Assembly (NCBI GenBank): GCA_019090845.1
Contig: JAHRVD010000056.1
Coordinates: 1 to 11,132, forward strand
Length of the DNA stretch: 11,132 nt
Reading direction: 5' to 3'
From: Marinosulfonomonas sp.
Lineage (GTDB): Bacteria > Pseudomonadota > Alphaproteobacteria > Rhodobacterales > Rhodobacteraceae
Part shown: positions 7,821-11,132 of the stretch, in pieces
Layout of the letters: every line of letters begins with the position of its first letter
How positions within the stretch are numbered: the stretch's first letter is position 1
Notes under the pieces: generated by a model
Seen by the model: the letters and a program-made list of their open reading frames with translations, nothing else
Told to the model about the DNA's origin: nothing
The model's database searches: none
Made by a program: the position numbers and the translations under genes

Positions 7821-8516
7821 TCAGCTATCCAACTGGCGTGAAAGGATGGTGGCAAACTCATCTGCGAAAGCCTCATACCCCGACACGATCCGCTCACTGT
7901 CGGCTGACAGCTTGTTGTAAAAAATCACCGCAGGGATCGCCGCCAACAGGCCCAGACCGGTGGCCAGCAATGCCTCGGCGATGCCGGGGGCCACGACCGC
8001 AAGGTTGGTGTTTTGTTGGATCGCGATTTCCTCGAACGCGTTCTTGATCCCCCAGACCGTGCCAAACAACCCAACGAACGGCGCGGTAGAACCAACCGTC
8101 GCCAGAAACGACAAACCGCCGTTCAGCCATTCGGATTCTTTGGCAATCGCCACATCCATCGACCGGTCAATTCGCGCTCCGGCACCGGCGATCAGCGCGC
8201 CATCCTGTCGATGACTGCGCCGCCATTCCAGCATCCCGGCGGAAAATATCTTTTCAGCCGGACCGGTTGGCGCATCGCCGAGTTGATCGAACAATTCGTC
8301 CAGCGGTTCGCCAGACCAGAATGCCTGATCAAATTCCGAAGACTGACCCCGGGTTTTACGATAGTTGATGTGCTTTTGAATGATGATCGCCCAGGACCAG
8401 ACCGACGCCACAAGCAGCATCAGCAGCACCAGTTTCACCGTGAATGTCGCGCGCAAAAACAGCGCCAAAAAGGAGAAGTCGATCTCCCGCGCTAGGGCTA
8501 GGGTTTCCGTTTCCAT
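7821..8516 (-). CDS. tolQ: Tol-Pal system protein TolQ (MotA/TolQ/ExbB family)
   Basis: TolQ is the multi-spanning subunit of the TolQR motor. The 231-aa product has three TM helices, at about 26-47, 135-157 and 176-200, with a cytoplasmic loop between the first and second. The family signature covers the second and third helices: LSFLATVGSTAPFVGLFGTVWGI (135-157, with T140 and T144) and VAPGIAEALLATGLGLLAAIPAV (about 175-197). The start is ATG with a short AGG-containing site upstream. The gene is the first of the tolQRAB-pal-cpoB run and follows the 109-nt gap that holds the candidate promoter. Length matches E. coli TolQ (230 aa). Confidence 0.97.
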   Translation of the reverse strand: METETLALAREIDFSFLALFLRATFTVKLVLLMLLVASVWSWAIIIQKHINYRKTRGQSSEFDQAFWSGEPLDELFDQLGDAPTGPAEKIFSAGMLEWRRSHRQDGALIAGAGARIDRSMDVAIAKESEWLNGGLSFLATVGSTAPFVGLFGTVWGIKNAFEEIAIQQNTNLAVVAPGIAEALLATGLGLLAAIPAVIFYNKLSADSERIVSGYEAFADEFATILSRQLDS

Positions 8517-8524
8517 GTTACCTG

Positions 8525-8557
8525 CTCGTTGACTGGCCGATTTTCGGCTCTCGTTGA
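8525..8557 (-). repeat. Direct repeat TCAACGAG flanking a small hairpin upstream of tolQ
   Basis: TCAACGAG occurs twice on the minus strand (8557-8550 and 8532-8525), 25 nt apart. Between the copies lies a perfect inverted repeat, GCCGA-AAA-TCGGC (8548-8536). The structure is in the presumed 5' leader of tolQ, a few bases before its ribosome-binding site. It could be an operator or leader RNA element, but it is short enough to be chance. Confidence 0.3.
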
Positions 8558-8563
8558 TACGAA

Positions 8564-8592
8564 AGTTAACCGAGTTTCACCCCGATTGCCAA
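8564..8592 (-). promoter_or_regulatory. Possible sigma-70-type promoter for tolQRAB-pal
   Basis: On the minus strand TTGGCA (8592-8587) and TTAACT (8569-8564) are separated by exactly 17 nt in the only sizeable gap of the cluster. The -35 is one base from TTGACA; the -10 is poor (three of six). Location supports it more than sequence does. Read-through from the ybgC transcript is equally possible. Confidence 0.35.
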
Positions 8593-8625
8593 CACATGCG
8601 CGTCATCGGCAAGGTTTTGTGTCGG

Positions 8626-9015
8626 TCAGGTCAAAATTCGGCGGATATCTGCTGGCAGGCGGGTCGGTTTGCCGCTGTCGCTCAGAGCAACCAGCGTCAC
8701 GATGGCCTCAAACAGCACGGTGTCGGCGCGCAGAACGCTTTGGCGCAAGATGATCCGGGCTGCGGAGACTTTCTGAACGCTCGTCTGGACACTCAGTTCA
8801 TCGTCAAAACATGCAGGCGAAAGAAAATCGGCCTCAACACGACGCACCGCAAATACAATCCCCTGCTCTGCCTTCACCGCCACCTGATCGATACCCAGGG
8901 AACGGACAAATTCGGTGCGTCCGCGTTCGATGAATTTCAGATAATTGGCGTAATAGACGATACCCGCAAGGTCGGTATCTTCGTAATAAACGCGCAGGTC
9001 GAACCGGTGGCTCAT
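8626..9015 (-). CDS. ybgC: Tol-Pal-associated acyl-CoA thioesterase YbgC (hot-dog fold)
   Basis: YbgC proteins are small cytosolic hot-dog-fold thioesterases that hydrolyse acyl-CoA or acyl-ACP and are commonly encoded at the head of tol-pal clusters; their link to Tol function is not settled. The 129-aa product carries YYEDTDLAGIVYYANYLKFIERGRTEF (10-36), with Asp15 matching the catalytic Asp18 of E. coli YbgC. The His that follows in E. coli (VVYH) is Tyr here (IVYY), a known variant in the 4-hydroxybenzoyl-CoA-thioesterase-like family. The ATG overlaps the stop of the upstream gene as ATGA, with a G-rich stretch before it. Length is normal. Confidence 0.94.
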   Translation of the reverse strand: MSHRFDLRVYYEDTDLAGIVYYANYLKFIERGRTEFVRSLGIDQVAVKAEQGIVFAVRRVEADFLSPACFDDELSVQTSVQKVSAARIILRQSVLRADTVLFEAIVTLVALSDSGKPTRLPADIRRILT

Positions 9016-9680
9016 TTGCCGCCCCCGATACGGGCGAACAGGCGCAGGGCGTGCGAGGCATCGTTTGCAGAAACCGGCATCACCGGATCATAGGCGGCCC
9101 GGATCGTCTGCGCGATTTCCGGGCGCAAAACAGCACCTTTATTGTCGGGCAACAATGCCAGCGGCGATTGGCTGGAAAACGCGCCGTCACCCCAAAGCAG
9201 GATCATCTGCACTGCCTCACCAAGCGCTATGTCTGACGCAGGCGTGTCGGCTAACGCCCCGCCAATGCGAATGAACGAAAAGCAGGCTTGGATCGCGCCG
9301 TTGTCTTCAAACCGAAACTGCCGGTATTGGTTGGCGTCCTGCGCAGCCAGCCGTTCACAAAGCTGCGCGACCTCTGGGATCAGGCGGTCAAGATCGGGAA
9401 CATCTGCCAGTTCCTGCCAGTCGCGCAGGAAAAATATCATTAGGTTGGCCCCAAGCTCGGGATCGGTTTCGCTCGTTTGGTGCCCGGCCAAGGTCACGAC
9501 GGCCTCTATGGCGCCTTTGATCACCGAAAGCGAGGCATCTTCCACCCCAAACACAACCGGAGAGATCGGGCGCTGCCAGCGGGCGAACCGATAGGTGCCA
9601 TCAGCGGCGGAAAACAGCGCCTGCACAGATTCGGGCGTCACGCCCCCGGCTGCGGCGTCGATATTTCCGACTTCGCTCAT
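9012..9680 (-). CDS. Conserved-looking hypothetical protein between ruvB and ybgC
   Basis: I do not recognise this 222-aa product. It has no signal peptide or TM segment, so it is probably cytosolic, and it is rather acidic. The middle looks well structured: RFARWQRPISPVVFGVED (31-48), then a helix-like IKGAIEAVVTLAGH (54-67), ELGANLMIFFLRDWQEL (75-91) and QFRFEDNGAIQACFSFIRI (121-139). The last part, VQMILLWGDGAFSSQSPLALL (157-177), precedes a C-terminal helical region. Alternating hydrophobic strands and helices suggest an alpha/beta fold with Trp35, Trp88 and Trp163 as possible core residues. It starts 6 nt after ruvB and overlaps ybgC by ATGA, so it is co-translated with both. Codon use resembles its neighbours. 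The open frame, tight spacing and lack of a better antisense gene make it a real gene; function is unknown. Confidence 0.88.
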   Translation of the reverse strand: MSEVGNIDAAAGGVTPESVQALFSAADGTYRFARWQRPISPVVFGVEDASLSVIKGAIEAVVTLAGHQTSETDPELGANLMIFFLRDWQELADVPDLDRLIPEVAQLCERLAAQDANQYRQFRFEDNGAIQACFSFIRIGGALADTPASDIALGEAVQMILLWGDGAFSSQSPLALLPDNKGAVLRPEIAQTIRAAYDPVMPVSANDASHALRLFARIGGGK

Positions 9681-9686
9681 AACTGT

Positions 9687-10718
9687 TTATTTCCCGCCAA
9701 ACATATTCGCAGACCCCGCCGAACTGGGCGCGGCCATCCCCAGATGTGTCCACGCTTTTTGCGCCAACATCCGGCCACGCGGTGTGCGCTGAATAAGCCC
9801 CTGTTGCAACAGGAAGGGTTCAATCACCTCTTCCAGCGCATCGCGGCTTTCGGACAATGCCGCCGACATCGTTTCGATCCCGACAGGCCCACCCGCATAG
9901 TTTTCCGCAATCAGTGTCAGATAGCGGCGATCCGCACTGTCCAGCCCCAGATGATCGACACCAAGGCGCGTCAAAGCACTATCGGCAATCTCGCGCGTTA
10001 ACCGCCCGTCACCCTCGACCAGTGCAAAATCCACGACCCGACGCAAAAGCCGCCCGGCAATGCGCGGGGTTCCGCGCGCGCGCTTGGCAATCTCGACAGC
10101 ACCTTCCGGATCTGCAGAAACACCCATCAAGCGCGCCCCGCGTGTCACAATCTCGTTCAGCTCACTGACTGAATAAAACTCCAGTCGAGTTGGTATGCCA
10201 AAACGGTCGCGCAAGGGCGTCGTCAGCAGGCCAAGACGAGTCGTGGCACCGACCAGCGTGAAAGGCTGCAATTCGATCCGCACGGTGCGCGCAGCGGGGC
10301 CTTCACCGATCACCAGATCCAGCTCAAAATCCTCCAGTGCAGGGTACAGCACCTCTTCCACCGCCGGGTTCAGACGGTGGATTTCGTCGATAAACAGCAC
10401 ATCGCGTGCTTCCAGATTGGTCAGGATCGCGGCCAGATCGCCGGCGCGCGCCAGAACCGGCCCTGATGTCATACGAAAATTCACGCCCAGCTCGCGCGCC
10501 ATGATCTGCGCAAGCGTAGTTTTTCCAAGGCCGGGTGGTCCGTGAAACAACGTGTGGTCCATTGCCTCGCCACGTTGGCGCGCGCTTTGGATAAAAACCT
10601 TTAGGTTGGCGCGCGCAGCCGCCTGCCCGATAAAATCATCCAGCACCTGCGGACGCATAGCGCGATCCGCATCCTGTGGCTGCTCGTGGGGGCGTAAATC
10701 TGGATCGGGTTCCACCAT
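9687..10718 (-). CDS. ruvB: Holliday junction branch migration ATPase RuvB
   Basis: RuvB is the hexameric AAA+ motor that, loaded by RuvA, drives branch migration of Holliday junctions in recombinational repair. The 343-aa product has Walker A GPPGLGKT (60-67), Walker B VLFIDEIH (107-114), sensor 1 GATTR (157-161), the arginine-finger segment TPLRDRFGI (Arg170), sensor 2 [12 protein letters not shown] (216-227) and a C-terminal winged-helix domain (about 255-330). That domain contains [17 protein letters not shown] and [16 protein letters not shown]. The ATG is preceded by AAGGGA 6 nt upstream and lies 3 nt after the ruvA stop. The N-terminus ([10 protein letters not shown]) is typical of alphaproteobacterial RuvB. 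No terminator separates it from the next gene. Confidence 0.98.
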   Translation of the reverse strand: MVEPDPDLRPHEQPQDADRAMRPQVLDDFIGQAAARANLKVFIQSARQRGEAMDHTLFHGPPGLGKTTLAQIMARELGVNFRMTSGPVLARAGDLAAILTNLEARDVLFIDEIHRLNPAVEEVLYPALEDFELDLVIGEGPAARTVRIELQPFTLVGATTRLGLLTTPLRDRFGIPTRLEFYSVSELNEIVTRGARLMGVSADPEGAVEIAKRARGTPRIAGRLLRRVVDFALVEGDGRLTREIADSALTRLGVDHLGLDSADRRYLTLIAENYAGGPVGIETMSAALSESRDALEEVIEPFLLQQGLIQRTPRGRMLAQKAWTHLGMAAPSSAGSANMFGGK

Positions 10719-10721
10719 TAT

Positions 10722-11132
10722 CTATCCCTTGGGTGCCAGCAGTTTCAGCGCCGCGCGGATCAGCGCGCTGGTATCCGCGTCCGGTGCCTCGCCCGAGGCC
10801 TGCGCAATCGCGCCTGCCGCCTCGCCCGGAGCGTAACCAAGGTTTTGCAGTGCTGACAATGCCTCGGCCTGAGCGCCGCCATTGCCAACTGGTGCCGCCG
10901 CGACCGGGGCCACTGCAGGCTCGATGACCTCGACGGCTGCGTCCTCAGGAACGCTCGCCTGCGCGGTGCCCATTGCCATCACGGCTGGTGCCTTGTCTTT
11001 CAGCTCGTTCACCACGCGCTGTGCTATCTTCGGCCCAACACCGGGTGCGGCCTTGACCGCGTTCCAGTCACCAAGCGCAATCGCACGCGACACACCGTCT
11101 GGCCCAAGCGTGCCAAGTATCGCCATCGAGGC
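10722..11132 (-). CDS. ruvA: Holliday junction DNA helicase subunit RuvA (partial, 5' end outside window)
   Basis: RuvA is the tetrameric junction-binding protein that recruits RuvB. The C-terminal 136 residues are visible and the reading frame is open to the right edge. The ATG within the window (11126) is internal ([12 protein letters not shown]) and not the start. Visible parts are the end of the first helix-hairpin-helix region, the second helix-hairpin-helix [20 protein letters not shown] (residues 26-45 of the fragment), an Ala/Pro/Val-rich flexible linker (about 48-86), and domain III (about 88-136: [22 protein letters not shown], then [14 protein letters not shown]), which contacts RuvB. 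The TAG stop is 3 nt from the ruvB ATG. ruvC probably lies further upstream, outside the window. Confidence 0.95.
   Translation of the reverse strand, partial: ASMAILGTLGPDGVSRAIALGDWNAVKAAPGVGPKIAQRVVNELKDKAPAVMAMGTAQASVPEDAAVEVIEPAVAPVAAAPVGNGGAQAEALSALQNLGYAPGEAAGAIAQASGEAPDADTSALIRAALKLLAPKG

Noticed and set aside
1..11132. Mobile elements, CRISPR, toxin-antitoxin or phage-defence genes
   Set aside because: All coding space is taken by conserved housekeeping genes plus one unknown; I found no transposase, spaced repeats, integrase or tRNA-like sequence.

Overview
The window is a compact stretch of core chromosome from an alphaproteobacterium, most likely Rhodobacterales (the Roseobacter group). 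The evidence is the gene order ruvA-ruvB-(unknown gene)-ybgC-tolQ-tolR-tolA-tolB-pal-cpoB-tilS-ftsH, moderately high GC, frequent TTG starts, a TolA with a Pro/Glu/Ala-rich linker, and an FtsH N-terminus of the [11 protein letters not shown] type. This assignment rests on recalled family features, not on a database search. All genes lie on the minus strand, so transcription runs from high to low coordinates. There is no mobile element, CRISPR array, tRNA or rRNA, and no gene-free stretch above about 110 bp.

From right to left (5' to 3' of the transcript), the first block is the end of ruvA (cut by the window edge), ruvB, an unrecognised 222-aa gene, and the thioesterase gene ybgC. Spacings are 3 and 6 nt, followed by an ATGA overlap, so this looks like one operon joining Holliday-junction branch migration to the start of the Tol cluster. 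A 109-bp gap with a possible promoter, a small hairpin and a short direct repeat separates ybgC from tolQ.

The second block is the envelope-constriction system: TolQ, TolR and TolA in the inner membrane, TolB in the periplasm, the outer-membrane lipoprotein Pal, and the periplasmic coordinator CpoB (YbgF). Genes here are 2-12 nt apart or overlap, except for 74 nt holding a hairpin between tolB and pal. tilS (tRNA-Ile lysidine synthetase) overlaps cpoB by TTGA and ends the run.

The third block is ftsH, the membrane AAA+ zinc protease. Its leader carries a good match to a heat-shock sigma (RpoH/sigma-32) promoter whose -35 element overlaps the tilS stop codon. A Tam-like SAM methyltransferase gene follows with a TTGA overlap and runs off the left edge. 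A strong terminator-like stem-loop lies inside its first codons.

I see no exotic new system. The points most worth a second look are the RpoH-type ftsH promoter, the stem-loop inside the start of the methyltransferase gene, the uncharacterised gene coupled to ybgC, four TTG starts among 13 genes, and the TolA linker.
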